NCBI GenBank assembly: GCA_963921345.3
Contig: OZ001228.1
Location: 620,001-684,000 of the forward strand
Direction: 5' to 3'
Length of the DNA: 64,000 bases
From: Hoeflea_A sp963921345
GTDB lineage: Bacteria; Pseudomonadota; Alphaproteobacteria; Rhizobiales; Rhizobiaceae
Part shown: positions 17,987-27,002 of the stretch, one piece after another
How positions within the stretch are numbered: the stretch's first letter is position 1
Layout of the letters: each line of letters begins with the position of its first letter
Notes under the pieces: model-generated
Told to the model about the DNA's origin: nothing
Seen by the model: only the letters and a program-made list of their open reading frames with translations
Databases searched by the model: none
Translations under genes and position numbers: made by a program

Positions 17987-18280
17987 GTGGGAAGAATTGG
18001 GACGAGGTGGCGTTTCGACGGGACGGATATTGAATCCGGATGAAGCCGGAAGAACCCGAATGAAGCCGAATGAGATTGTGGTTTGAACGCGCTGCGACGG
18101 CGCTGATCTTTGGCCGACTCTGGTCTTGAGTGCGCCAGTCGCCGCTGCAATCGGGCGGTCAAGACGATTTTCGGGCGTGTCTGGTTCCGTTTTTCGGGGT
18201 CGAAGTTCGCGAGGCAATCGACGGTTGCGCTGTGCGGTGTTATGGAGGTGGCTGTTGATTGCCAACGGAGGATACCCGGC
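17910..18280. other. Non-coding junction between truncated nosX and the oxygenase gene
   Basis: About 370 bp without a convincing gene. It contains the motif GGTGGGAAG twice (near 17967 and 17988), GATCTTTGGC twice (near 17927 and 18106), and the 40-bp sequence similar to the prophage right end. It looks like an old element junction, but no intact terminal repeat can be defined. Confidence 0.45.
18036..18075. repeat. 40-bp sequence resembling the prophage right terminus
   Basis: This 40-bp stretch (CCGGATGAAGCCGGAAGAAC and on) matches the reverse complement of 63023-63062 at 35 of 40 positions by direct alignment. The motif is built of repeated (C/T)CGGATGAAGCCGGA units. It may be the remnant end of a related transposable phage or a dispersed repeat also captured at the prophage end. 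Confidence 0.55.
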
Positions 18281-20506
18281 ATGCCATCCATTACGGCCAA
18301 ACTCGCTTCGGCGTTGGGTTCGGTTCGTCGGCCTTTCGCGTTTGCGGTCTCCGGCAGGGCGGAGCTTCTCGCGCCGGATTTGTATGTTGAGGGTGTAGGT
18401 CGTATTGCGTTGCCGCTGCTGCCGGTTCAGGCGCGGGAGCTTGTGGCGGTGGCCGAGCGTGCGCCATTCGGGCGTGGTTCGGAAACCCTGGTCGACACCG
18501 ACGTTCGTCGCACCTGGCAGTTCACGGCCGACCGGGTTCGCATTGAGGGCCGGCACTGGCCCCGAACACTTGAAGATATTCTCGGCCGGGTTGCCGACGG
18601 GCTCGGCATCGGCGACACGATACGTGCCGAGTTCTACAAGCTTCTTGTCTATGATGAGGGCAGTTTCTTTGCCAGCCACCGGGATACCGAGAAGACGGAC
18701 GGCATGTTTGCGACGCTGGTGATCGTGCTGCCTTCGCAATCGGAAGGTGGTGAACTTGTCGTGCGGCACGGTGACCGTGAGGAGCAGTTCGACCTTTCCG
18801 TTGCTGAACCTGCGGAGGCGGCTTTTGCGGCCTTCTACGCCGACTGCGTGCATGAAGTGCTGCCGATCAGGTCGGGCTATCGTGTTGCGCTTGTCTACAA
18901 TCTCATGCGCGAGGGTGCGCCTCTTGCGGCTCCCCGTTATGACGGCGAACAGGCGCGTGTGACATCGCTCCTGCGCTTTTGGCGGAACGAGGCAGGTCCT
19001 GCCAAGATCGTCTATCCGCTCGAACATGCCTACACCCCGGCGGCGCTTGGGTTCGATGGCCTCAAGGGTGCGGATGCCGGGGCGGCGGGTGTACTTGCCG
19101 CTGCAGCGGAAGACAGCGACGTCGACCTTCATCTTGCGCTGTTCACGATCGAGGAGAGCGGCTGGGCGGAGGTGGTCTACCGAGGCAGTTCCTGGCGGCA
19201 TTCATCCGAGGACGTTTTCGAGGTTGGCGAGGTGACGGACCGCCATGTCGGGCTTGGCGAGTGGCGGCGACCCGACGGAGCAGTATCGCCACTTGCCGAT
19301 ATTCCCGTGAATGAGGATGAACTGTCTCCACCCGCCAGTTTTGAAGATATAGAGCCTGACGAGGAGCATTTTCAGGAGGCCACCGGCAATGAGGGCGCGT
19401 CTTTCGAGCGCACCTACAGCCGCGCGGCCCTGGTGCTGTGGCCGCGCTCGCAATTCTTCGCGGTCCTTTGCCAGGCTGGTCTGGATGCAACGCTGCCCTT
19501 CCTCGAAGACATGGTTGGGCGCTGGACCGCTGATGACGGCGCATCGGATGGTCCCGTTCGACAGGAGGCTTTGGATCTTGCCGGACGCATGGTCTCCGAC
19601 TGGCCGGTGGAACACTGGCCCCCTGGCATGCGCCAGGAACCGACGCAAGCAACGAGAATGCTGAGGCTTCTTGCGACGTTGGAAGACTCCGACTTGATCA
19701 GGGCCTTTCTCGGACGCATCGCGGCCGGCGGCGATTACTGCGCCGGCGACAACGATGCAATTGTTGCGGCCGCCGGCCTGTTATCGATTGAACAGTCGCG
19801 CACCGCCGTCGAACGCATCATCTCCGGCAATGTGGCGCGGTCGCTGTGCAGTTGCGGCAATCTTCTGCTTCGTGCAGCCGAGGCGATTCCCGACGCAAGG
19901 CTTGAGGTGGCGGCCAGGCTTGTGACCGGAGCCGTTGCCAAGCCACCGGAAAAGCACTCGTTCCACCGCAACGAGAGGCCGGACGCGTACTTTGTCGTCG
20001 ATCTTGTTACGGCGCTCGACAGAATCGACCCGGATCTGTCGGACCAAACAGTTGGCCTTATTCTTGGACGTCCAGCACGCTACAACTTCGATGGTGTTCT
20101 GGTTCCGGCCTGTTGCCGCCTTGCCGGCACCGGGGCGACGCGGTCTCCGGCGATTCAGCGTCTACTTGCGGCATGCTGCGAGCATCTGGAGAACCGCATC
20201 GCACAGCCACTTGAGGCACCCAGGGACTGGAGACGATCGGCCGATCTCGTATGTGATTGCCCGGACTGCGCCGAGCTTGGCCGTTTTCTTGATAATCCCG
20301 AGCGGGAAATCTGGACCTTCAAGGCCGCGAAGGACAGGCGCGGCCATGTCGAGAGCACCATCCGGCAGTCGCGGTCAGATGTCGATGTGGCAACCGTCAA
20401 ACGGGGAAGCCCACACGGTCTTGTCTGCACGAAGAACAGCAGGAGTTACGAAGAGCGTGTACTGCAGCGAAAGCAGGATCTGGAGAATCTGGCTACTTTG
20501 CAATGA
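18281..20506 (+). CDS. Large 2-oxoglutarate/Fe(II)-dependent oxygenase-like protein
   Basis: A 741-residue protein. Residues 110-210 form a prolyl-4-hydroxylase-type double-stranded beta helix: H133 and D135 in FFASHRDTEK, distal H191 in YADCVHEVLPI and R201 in GYRVALVYN fit the HxD...H and 2OG-arginine pattern. The remaining about 500 residues have no domain I can name, apart from a cysteine pair region CDCPDCAELG near the end. The ATG at 18281 follows GGAGG by 8 nt, so upstream in-frame starts are not used here. It sits between truncated nosX and a defence-type helicase, so a defence or DNA/protein-modification role is possible but inferred. Confidence 0.75.
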   Translation: MPSITAKLASALGSVRRPFAFAVSGRAELLAPDLYVEGVGRIALPLLPVQARELVAVAERAPFGRGSETLVDTDVRRTWQFTADRVRIEGRHWPRTLEDILGRVADGLGIGDTIRAEFYKLLVYDEGSFFASHRDTEKTDGMFATLVIVLPSQSEGGELVVRHGDREEQFDLSVAEPAEAAFAAFYADCVHEVLPIRSGYRVALVYNLMREGAPLAAPRYDGEQARVTSLLRFWRNEAGPAKIVYPLEHAYTPAALGFDGLKGADAGAAGVLAAAAEDSDVDLHLALFTIEESGWAEVVYRGSSWRHSSEDVFEVGEVTDRHVGLGEWRRPDGAVSPLADIPVNEDELSPPASFEDIEPDEEHFQEATGNEGASFERTYSRAALVLWPRSQFFAVLCQAGLDATLPFLEDMVGRWTADDGASDGPVRQEALDLAGRMVSDWPVEHWPPGMRQEPTQATRMLRLLATLEDSDLIRAFLGRIAAGGDYCAGDNDAIVAAAGLLSIEQSRTAVERIISGNVARSLCSCGNLLLRAAEAIPDARLEVAARLVTGAVAKPPEKHSFHRNERPDAYFVVDLVTALDRIDPDLSDQTVGLILGRPARYNFDGVLVPACCRLAGTGATRSPAIQRLLAACCEHLENRIAQPLEAPRDWRRSADLVCDCPDCAELGRFLDNPEREIWTFKAAKDRRGHVESTIRQSRSDVDVATVKRGSPHGLVCTKNSRSYEERVLQRKQDLENLATLQ

Positions 20507-20710
20507 TGACTGGACGACGCGAAGACGTGATACCCATGTCTGTCGAAATGCGAGCTGAAGTTATTGAGCAGTGCGGCTTGATTTGGCCTTTCAGAGGCCA
20601 GCGAAAGGACCAATCAAGCACCTGCCACGCGGTCTTGAATAGCCCGAAGGCGCGGCCAAGGAGTTTTGGCGCAAGAATTCTGAGAAGCTTCGTCGACTCC
20701 GGGAATCGTC
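20507..20710. other. Short intergenic stretch before the helicase
   Basis: About 200 bp between the oxygenase and helicase genes. A 73-codon open frame spans it, but it has no ribosome site or recognisable sequence, so I do not call a gene. Confidence 0.4.
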
Positions 20711-21086
20711 ATGACACGCCTTGAAGACATGCGCAGCGGTGCGCTGGTTCGCGGGATCGAGCCGAACGGGACGGTGCAGGTCGTTTCGGTCGAATGGATC
20801 GGCGATCAGGCGATCAATGCGGTCTATCGCGATCAGGGCGGCAGCGTGCGCGAAACCACGCTTTACCGGGACGACGAGCATCGTCTCGAACTAGAGGCCA
20901 AGGGAAGGCCCTGGTCGTTTGATGCCGACGGCGCGCTGTTGCGGCTGGTGACGGAAGCGCACCGTATCAAGCTGGCGCACCATTTCGATCCTTATCTGGC
21001 CATCCATACGAGCCTCGTCGACCCGCTGCCACACCAGATTTCGGCCGTCTACGGGGAGATGCTGCCGCGCCAGCCATTGCGCTTCC
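20711..21086 (+). pseudogene. SNF2-type helicase, N-terminal part (split by the prophage)
   Basis: Residues 1-125 of a helicase whose remainder begins at 63095. The segment (RSGALVRGIEPNGTVQVVSVEW, then FDPYLAIHTSLVDPLPHQISAVYGEMLPRQPLRFL) matches the start of SNF2-like helicases seen in defence islands (DISARM DrmD-like or DUF3883-linked types), by recognition only. The frame runs RFL then a TAG made by the prophage end. Excising 21087-63089 plus one CTTCC copy gives RFLLADDPGAGKT, restoring the Walker A motif exactly. The gene is therefore interrupted. Confidence 0.85.
21082..21086 (+). repeat. Target site duplication, left copy (CTTCC)
   Basis: CTTCC directly precedes the left terminal repeat and recurs directly after the right one at 63090-63094. 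Mu-type transposition generates 5-bp duplications. Confidence 0.9.
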
Positions 21087-21112
21087 TGTAGCGCGACGAA
21101 AATAATGCTCAA
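21087..21112 (+). repeat. Prophage left terminal inverted repeat
   Basis: A 26-bp end starting TGTAGCGCGACG and ending AATAATGCTCAA. It aligns without gaps to the reverse complement of 63064-63089 at 22 of 26 positions. Confidence 0.9.
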
Positions 21113-21184
21113 TCCGCGACACTTTCGTGCTCAATCCCGGTGATTTTAGCGTTGATTTTCGATGCGACACTTTCGTGCTCAATC
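21106..21184 (+). promoter_or_regulatory. Putative transposase-binding repeats at the left end
   Basis: The 21-bp sequence at 21116-21136 (core GCGACACTTTCGTGCTCAAT) is repeated exactly at 21164-21184. Their TGCTCAATC 3' part also occurs at 21106-21114, inside the terminal repeat. This gives three TGCTCAATC sites, starting at 21106, 21128 and 21176. Mu-type ends carry several transposase sites, so this is the likely role. They lie between the end and the stop codon of gene D. Confidence 0.7.
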
Positions 21185-21202
21185 GTGTCCTGAAGGTGCA
21201 TC

Positions 21203-22183
21203 TCACCCGCTCTTGTCCTGGTTGTCGCGCTCTGCTTCGAGGCTTGTGGTGAGTGTGTCGGTGAGTTGGTGCTGGATGCGTGTGGTGAGCCATTCGCCGG
21301 TGAGTTCGTCCTTGATGCCCTGGAGGTCGACCTTTGCGCCTGCGACGAGGTCACCGTGGAATCCGGCCAGTTGGATGCTGATCTTGCTGGATCCGCGTTT
21401 GGATCGTTCGAGGGCGGCAACGGCTGCGCGTTTGGCGTCTTCCCTGTTTTCGTAGCGGTGTCGCAGGATGCGTTCCGGTTTCTTGTCTCCGACGGTGACC
21501 TTTTGGGTTTTGGCGGTGCTTCGCTCGCCCCATTCGGCGGTGACGCTTCCGTATTTGCCACGTTCGGTGACCTCCCATGAGCCGCCGGTCATCTGGCTGC
21601 GGGTGAGTGTGATGACGGGCAGGTCGGAGCCGTCGGCTGCCTTGCCGTCGCCGCGCTTGGCGACGATGAGGTATCCGCCGGCGGCCTTGGCGACGGCATC
21701 GAGGTCTTTTGCCAGGCGTGAGATGAGGTTGAGGTCGCTTTCGGCCGTCTGTGCCAGGTACTTGTAGAAGACGGATTTGAGGCTTTCGCTGACCCGCGGC
21801 GTGAGGTCATGCTCGCCGGCGATCTTCTTGACGATGTCCTCCAGTGTGATGTCGCGCCAGCTTCGTGTCTTGGGTGCGCGGATGCCGCTTGCCATGTCGG
21901 CGGCTCTGGCCCGGATGGTGAGTGTGGCCGGTGCGATTTCGCCCTGGAGTTCATCGACGACCCATTTGCCGAGATCGACCAGTGCGCCGGCGGGGCCGAG
22001 CGCAATTTCGAGTTTGGCGCCGGTTTCGGGCAGTTCGATCAGGTAGCCGCGGTCATCGAGGGTGATCTCCGCACTGTCGGATTTCGAACCCGCTTCGTCG
22101 ATGATGGTGATCGAGATGAGGCGGTCCTGGAAGCGGCCGGTGACGTCGTTTCCGTCTGCGATGATCCGCCAGGCGACATGCAT
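21203..22183 (-). CDS. D: Phage late control D / baseplate hub protein
   Basis: A 326-residue protein of the gpD/gp27-like hub family of contractile-tail phages; conserved parts include LGKWVVDELQGE, DITLEDIVKKIAGEHDL and QTAESDLNLISRLAKDLDAVA. It forms the hub joining tail tube and baseplate. It is the last gene of the leftward late operon and ends about 115 bp from the prophage terminus. Confidence 0.88.
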   Translation of the reverse strand: MHVAWRIIADGNDVTGRFQDRLISITIIDEAGSKSDSAEITLDDRGYLIELPETGAKLEIALGPAGALVDLGKWVVDELQGEIAPATLTIRARAADMASGIRAPKTRSWRDITLEDIVKKIAGEHDLTPRVSESLKSVFYKYLAQTAESDLNLISRLAKDLDAVAKAAGGYLIVAKRGDGKAADGSDLPVITLTRSQMTGGSWEVTERGKYGSVTAEWGERSTAKTQKVTVGDKKPERILRHRYENREDAKRAAVAALERSKRGSSKISIQLAGFHGDLVAGAKVDLQGIKDELTGEWLTTRIQHQLTDTLTTSLEAERDNQDKSG

Positions 22184-22186
22184 GGA

Positions 22187-22387
22187 TCATCCCCACAGTC
22201 GGATCGGTTTTCGGACAGTCGGTTCGGGCCGATCGGGCAGTTCGATCAGCAGGCCCTTCGGCAGGACCGGCCCGTAGGCGGCGAGGCCGGGATTGGCGGC
22301 GTAGACCTGCCCCGTGACGGTCTCGGTACCATAGTGGTCCTTGCAGATGGCGTCGACCATGTCGCCGTCGATGGTGCGATGGATCAA
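22187..22387 (-). CDS. X: Phage tail protein X (LysM-like)
   Basis: A 66-residue protein starting at TTG that overlaps the stop of gene U (TTGA), with GGAGG 5-6 nt upstream. It contains GDMVDAICKDHYG and VYAANPGLAAYGPVLPKGLLIELP, the LysM-like tail X pattern. It acts at the tail or baseplate. The TTG start is chosen because no ATG or GTG with a ribosome site fits. Confidence 0.8.
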   Translation of the reverse strand: MIHRTIDGDMVDAICKDHYGTETVTGQVYAANPGLAAYGPVLPKGLLIELPDRPEPTVRKPIRLWG

Positions 22388-22806
22388 AACAGTCCTCCAA
22401 TGATGCCGCCGCCGTCCGGCCCGTAGCTTTGCAGCGTGAGGGCGAACTCGATGCGGCGCGGTGCGCCGTCTCGCATGAACAGGCTCTTGGTTTCCTCGAC
22501 GCGCACGATGACCCATCGTTTCCAGACCCATCCAAGGCCGTCGACCATCATCATGGGCCGTCCGCTGCCGGCGTTGAGGCGCATCAGGTCGACCTGGCGC
22601 AATCCGCCCCTGAAGTGCGGGTAGATGACGCCCTCGATGGTGATCTCCTGGGTATCGGGCCCGAGATACTGCAGGGCGGGTTCGCGGCCGATGCGGTCGA
22701 GCTTGCCCCAGCGGTATGCGGCGTTTCGCGTCATCGACTGATAGGCGCCGTTTGCCATTCCGAAGCGGAAGACGCCGAGGGCCATCATGATGAGGGAGGC
22801 TGGCAT
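22384..22806 (-). CDS. U: Phage tail protein U (P2 gpU family)
   Basis: A 140-residue protein of the P2 gpU family: MMALGVFRFGMANGAYQSM at the start and GREPALQYLGPDTQEITIEG within are typical. Its role is tail completion/assembly. It overlaps the tape-measure stop and gene X by a few bases, so the operon is tightly coupled. Confidence 0.87.
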   Translation of the reverse strand: MPASLIMMALGVFRFGMANGAYQSMTRNAAYRWGKLDRIGREPALQYLGPDTQEITIEGVIYPHFRGGLRQVDLMRLNAGSGRPMMMVDGLGWVWKRWVIVRVEETKSLFMRDGAPRRIEFALTLQSYGPDGGGIIGGLF

Positions 22807-25800
22807 CAGTAGTCGATCCCGTCATGCAGGTCTGCGCGGCGGTCGCTCTCGCGGCGTTCGAATTCGCGCCTGACCTCGCGGGCGACGTCTCTGGCGCTCA
22901 TTCCGGGAGCTGCGTGGATATGGAAGATGTTGGTGACATTGTCTCCCTGTCGGATGACCTGTGGTTCGGATGTTGGGGTGAAGAGCGGAGTACTGGCTGT
23001 GGGGCGTATGTGCCGGGTTTGTGTGATCTCGGCAGCTGCCGGAATGCTGGCTGCCACCGGCGCGGCGATGACGGATGCGGCCATGGCGGCTTTCATGACC
23101 CTTGCGGGCAGGATGGTTCCTGCGATGCCGGGGACGAAGATCTCGCGGCCGCGCTCGCCGACAATATAGGGCATGCCGCGCCGCACCGGCCCGCCGTGGT
23201 CGCGTGTGCCCTGTACCTGTGCCTGTGCCTGTGTCTGGGGCAGTGCGATCTGAACGGATGCTGGACCGGGCATTGCGTCGCGCACAGCCTTGCCGATCTG
23301 AGCGGCGGCGGCACGCACGGCATCGAGTTGCGACAGCATTCCGTCGGCGAGGGACTGCACGATCCGCGCACCTTCCCTGGCGAGGTCCGTGCCCTTCATG
23401 ATTTCGTTGACTTGCGCCAGGACGATGCGGATGGCCGACAGTGTTTCGTTGGCGGCAGCGGTTATGAGTGGAAACTGCGCCTCGAGGTCCTTTGCTGCCT
23501 TTGCCGCCTGGATCAGGCTTTGCGGATCGGCGATGTCTTCGGGGCCGGACGTGTCGTTGAGGATATCCAGCATGACCTGCGCCCGACCCTGCCAGTCGCC
23601 GTCTTTGGCCTCCTCGGCAAGACGCGCAATGGCATCCGCGGCCGACAGCGTTCCTTCACGCAGCTCTTCAACGATGCGCAGGCCCTCTTCCCATTCGCCG
23701 TAGAGCGAGCCGCGTCCGCGTGCTTTCCAGTAAAGGCGGTCGATCGGGTTGTCGGAGAAATAGCCGCCGAGGTCCGGTGCGGCCGGAATGATGTCGCTCC
23801 AGTCCCATTCGGGCAGGATGTCGCTCCATTCGAAGGCGAAGAGGGCGCTGAGCCTTTGGACAATGGCGCTCACATCCATGTCGGGAATGAGGTCGGCAAG
23901 GCTGAGGCGCGGCACGATGTCTTTCCAGTCGAAGCCGAACCAGGCACTGATGCGCTGCACGATTGCGGCGGCGTCGATCTCCGGCAGAAGCGATGCGACG
24001 GTGAGCGAGGCAAGCCAGTCGAAGAAGTCGCGCAGGGGCTGGAACGCGCCTTCGATATCGCCCTCGCTGAGGCGGCGGATCATCCTGACGATGCCGGCGA
24101 TGAGATCGACGACCGCCCGCACCGATGCTGCGGCCACGGTCCCGATGACGCCAATGATCTGCCCCAGCACGTTGCCGATGTCGCGCATGGTGCTCATTGC
24201 GTTCTCATTGCCCGACAGCAGGCCAAGTGCCTCGCCGATATTGCGGAAGGTCGCGGCGAGATCGTCCAGGATGGTGCCCATCGTATCGCCGATGGGGCGC
24301 AGTTGCTCGGTGATCGGCTCAATCCACGGAAGGAAGCCATCGAAGAAGCCCTCAAACAGGTTCTTCAGGGACATGGCGCCCAAGTCGACCAGTCCGGACA
24401 GGGCATCGCCAATGCCCCGGATGACATCTGCCGCGCGTGTCGCGGCCTCCGGCACGGCAAGGCCTTCGAGAAAGTCCAGGCTGACCTGCCCGGCGTTTTC
24501 GGATATCCAGGTTGCCAGGTCGCGCAGATGGCCATGCAGCCGCACGGCAACCTTTCCTGCCGCCTCGAGAGCGGCGTGTCCGGTTTCCAGCGTCAGGTTG
24601 GAGAGCCAATCCAGTGCCTTGCGACCCGCACCGTCTTCACCGAATGCGGCTGCGACGGCAGTCCCTGCCTCTTTGACGATCTCGCGGACATCAGCGAAGC
24701 CCGCCCGGAATATCTCCTCCACAGGCGCGATCGTTTCCCGGATCCGGTCGATAACCTCGCCTGCGGCCTTGCCCGCCGACTGGCCCCATGCGAGCCACTG
24801 CGCTTCACTGGCCTCCATGGGTTTGACGATGTCGGCAAACCAGTCGCGGATCCGTTTGGCATAGTCGATGATGCCATCGAGCAGCGGGGCGGCGGGGCCG
24901 ATGGCGTCGCGAAATGCCTGCCAGAAGCCGGTGAAGAAGGTCTGCAGGCCCTCCCAGTTGTTGTGGATCCAGATGCCCGCCATGGCGATGCCGACCAGCA
25001 GGGCACCGATGCCGGTGGCGATGAAGGCGAGACGGATGGCGATCAGCGCCGCACGCACCAGCTTCAACGGGTTCAGCAGCGCCAGCAGGGCGCGGGCCAG
25101 TTGCGGCAAGAGGACCAGCATCCAGCTTGCCGCGCGGATGATCTTGAGGATCGGGATCAGCATGCTGAAGAACGCCCATCGGAGCGCGATCGATCCCAGG
25201 CGCAGGAACAGGAACGCAGCTGTCAGCCGGAAGGCCAGCGTGATCAGTTCGGGGTGCGCCTCGGCCCATTCGGAGAAGGTTCCCAGGAGCGGCTTGAGCA
25301 TGTCCAGCAGCGCGTTCACCTCGGGCAGCAGCACCGAACCGATGGTGATTGCCAAAAGGTCCATGTAGTTCCTGGTGATCTTCAAGGCATTGGCAGTCGT
25401 GGCCGCCTGCTTGGCGAATTCCTCGGTCATGGAGCCTGAGAACGCGGCCTTGTCCTCGACCAGTTCGAAGGCCTGGCGCAACAGGTCAAGGTTCTTCAGG
25501 AGCGGTCCGATCGCACCGTAGCTTTCTTCCCCGAAGAGCTGGCGCGCTGCCGCGCCGCGCTCTGCGGCGTCGAGCTTCGTGATCGCGTCCAGCACGTCGA
25601 GGATTGCGCCCCGGGCATCGACCTGCATGCGCTGCGCGAGTTCCACTGCCGAGAAACCCAGTTGCTTCAGCACGCCTTTCTCACGCTTCGTCGCCGCCGC
25701 CCCCATGGTGAGCGCGCCGGTGAAGTTCTTGAGCGCCGTCGCCGCCACTTCCGGCCCCGCACCACCGGAGAGGAAAGCGGCCGAGAGAGCGGCGACTTCG

Positions 25801-26489
25801 GTTTCCGCAAGGCCGGCCTGCATCGCCACCGCGCCCTGGCGCCGGATGACGTCCACGAGATCGGGCGCCTGGGCATTCATGTTGTTGGAGAGATGGTTGA
25901 TCGCATCGCCGAGGTCGAGACTTTGCTGCTGCGTCAGGCCCATGGCGGCGCGCCATTGCGCCATCGCCCCGCCTGCGGCTTCCGCCGAAATCCCGAAGGC
26001 AACAGCCATCTGTGTTGCCGATCGTGCGAAGGCGATGAGCTGAGCGCGTTTTTCGGCGTCGGGCAGTGCCGCGTCGACAACGCCTGCCTGTCCCGCAGCC
26101 TCGATGATCTCGGCAATGCCATCGGCCGCCATCGGCAGGCCTTCGGAGGTCGTGAGATCGAGGATGTCGCGCTGAAGCGCCTTGATGCCGTCCGGCGCTT
26201 CGAAGTCGATCACCTTGGAGACGCCGGCCATCGACCGTTCGAAATCGATCGCCGGCTTCAGCGCGGCTGCGATCGATCCGGCAAGCGCGGCAACACCAAG
26301 GGCCTCACCCATGAGCGCCGAGCGGCGGGCCTCGCTGGCGGCAATCTGCTCATTGGCCCAGGCGACACCCTTGCGGCCGACCCGTTCGGTTGCGTCCCCG
26401 ATGCCGCGCAGCGTACCCGTGACGGTGCGCGCAGGGGCGGTGACCTGATCGACCAGCCGCAGCACCATGGCGAAGGTGAGGTTCGACAT
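22806..26489 (-). CDS. Phage tail tape measure protein
   Basis: A 1227-residue protein that sets tail length. The N-terminal 400 residues match the TP901/P2 gpT core (DFERSMAGVSKVIDF, SEGLPMAADGIAEIIEAAGQAG). Hydrophobic stretches lie around 385-520 (for example LIAIRLAFIATGIGALLVGIA), followed by long amphipathic helical repeats; a glutamine-alternating patch (PQTQAQAQVQG) is near 1110. The length predicts a tail of roughly 180 nm by the usual 1.5 angstrom-per-residue rule (inference). Confidence 0.9.
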   Translation of the reverse strand: MSNLTFAMVLRLVDQVTAPARTVTGTLRGIGDATERVGRKGVAWANEQIAASEARRSALMGEALGVAALAGSIAAALKPAIDFERSMAGVSKVIDFEAPDGIKALQRDILDLTTSEGLPMAADGIAEIIEAAGQAGVVDAALPDAEKRAQLIAFARSATQMAVAFGISAEAAGGAMAQWRAAMGLTQQQSLDLGDAINHLSNNMNAQAPDLVDVIRRQGAVAMQAGLAETEVAALSAAFLSGGAGPEVAATALKNFTGALTMGAAATKREKGVLKQLGFSAVELAQRMQVDARGAILDVLDAITKLDAAERGAAARQLFGEESYGAIGPLLKNLDLLRQAFELVEDKAAFSGSMTEEFAKQAATTANALKITRNYMDLLAITIGSVLLPEVNALLDMLKPLLGTFSEWAEAHPELITLAFRLTAAFLFLRLGSIALRWAFFSMLIPILKIIRAASWMLVLLPQLARALLALLNPLKLVRAALIAIRLAFIATGIGALLVGIAMAGIWIHNNWEGLQTFFTGFWQAFRDAIGPAAPLLDGIIDYAKRIRDWFADIVKPMEASEAQWLAWGQSAGKAAGEVIDRIRETIAPVEEIFRAGFADVREIVKEAGTAVAAAFGEDGAGRKALDWLSNLTLETGHAALEAAGKVAVRLHGHLRDLATWISENAGQVSLDFLEGLAVPEAATRAADVIRGIGDALSGLVDLGAMSLKNLFEGFFDGFLPWIEPITEQLRPIGDTMGTILDDLAATFRNIGEALGLLSGNENAMSTMRDIGNVLGQIIGVIGTVAAASVRAVVDLIAGIVRMIRRLSEGDIEGAFQPLRDFFDWLASLTVASLLPEIDAAAIVQRISAWFGFDWKDIVPRLSLADLIPDMDVSAIVQRLSALFAFEWSDILPEWDWSDIIPAAPDLGGYFSDNPIDRLYWKARGRGSLYGEWEEGLRIVEELREGTLSAADAIARLAEEAKDGDWQGRAQVMLDILNDTSGPEDIADPQSLIQAAKAAKDLEAQFPLITAAANETLSAIRIVLAQVNEIMKGTDLAREGARIVQSLADGMLSQLDAVRAAAAQIGKAVRDAMPGPASVQIALPQTQAQAQVQGTRDHGGPVRRGMPYIVGERGREIFVPGIAGTILPARVMKAAMAASVIAAPVAASIPAAAEITQTRHIRPTASTPLFTPTSEPQVIRQGDNVTNIFHIHAAPGMSARDVAREVRREFERRESDRRADLHDGIDY

Positions 26490-26490
26490 G

Positions 26491-26664
26491 TCAGTTCAAT
26501 CCCGGGATCGGTTGCCTGCCCTGGAGGGCCTCGAAGCGCACCCTTGCCTTTTTGTGCCAGCGGGCGAGGTCCGCCACGTCCATGCGCTCCATCACATCGG
26601 GCGGCCAGTGTAAAACGAAGGCGATATCGGCCATCGCTTCCTCCACGTCGTCGGGCAGGCTCAC
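26491..26664 (-). CDS. Phage tail assembly protein GpE' (P2 E' type)
   Basis: A 57-residue protein from a GTG that overlaps the stop of the preceding gene (GTGA). It carries the family core AMADIAFVLHWPPDVMERMDVADLARW. In P2-like phages E' is made as a -1 frameshift extension of E. Here E' also lies in the -1 frame relative to E and that frame is open across the end of E, but I see no strong slippery heptamer. It sits just before the tape-measure gene, as expected for its chaperone role. Confidence 0.8.
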   Translation of the reverse strand: MSLPDDVEEAMADIAFVLHWPPDVMERMDVADLARWHKKARVRFEALQGRQPIPGLN

Positions 26665-26966
26665 AGGCTCGCTTCGATTTCCCCCAACTGCTGCGCCGTC
26701 ACGAAAAAACCGATCGCCTCCTTTGCCAGTGCCAGAAAATCGGCGGGCGGAAGGTCGGCCAGTTGTGACTCGCTCATCGACGGCGTGGTGATGCGGGGCA
26801 GGAGCTTGAGAAGTGCGGAGGTTTCCATCTGCAGCACATTGGCCAGCATCAACCCGCGCAACTCACCGGTCTTGGGGCAGCGCAGGGTGATTTCCGTTAT
26901 GTCCTTGCCGTCGCTCTTCACCGGGGCGGACAGGCGCACGGTGCGGGTATTTGCGGGTTTGGTCAT
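26661..26966 (-). CDS. Phage tail assembly protein E (P2 E type)
   Basis: A 101-residue protein with DITEITLRCPKTGELRGL and DFLALAKEAIGFF, matching the phage tail assembly chaperone class of P2 gpE. It acts with E' on the tape measure protein during tail assembly. It lies between tail tube and tape measure, the canonical position. Confidence 0.82.
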   Translation of the reverse strand: MTKPANTRTVRLSAPVKSDGKDITEITLRCPKTGELRGLMLANVLQMETSALLKLLPRITTPSMSESQLADLPPADFLALAKEAIGFFVTAQQLGEIEASL

Positions 26967-27002
26967 CGCTCGAGTCCTTTATGATGGTTCAAAGGGCATT
27001 GC

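Noticed and set aside
20503..20724. A 73-codon frame between the oxygenase and helicase genes
   Set aside because: No ribosome site, no homology recognised, and it overlaps both neighbours awkwardly.
22824..25439. An 871-codon rightward frame across the tape measure gene
   Set aside because: Shadow of the leftward tape measure protein; no recognisable domain.
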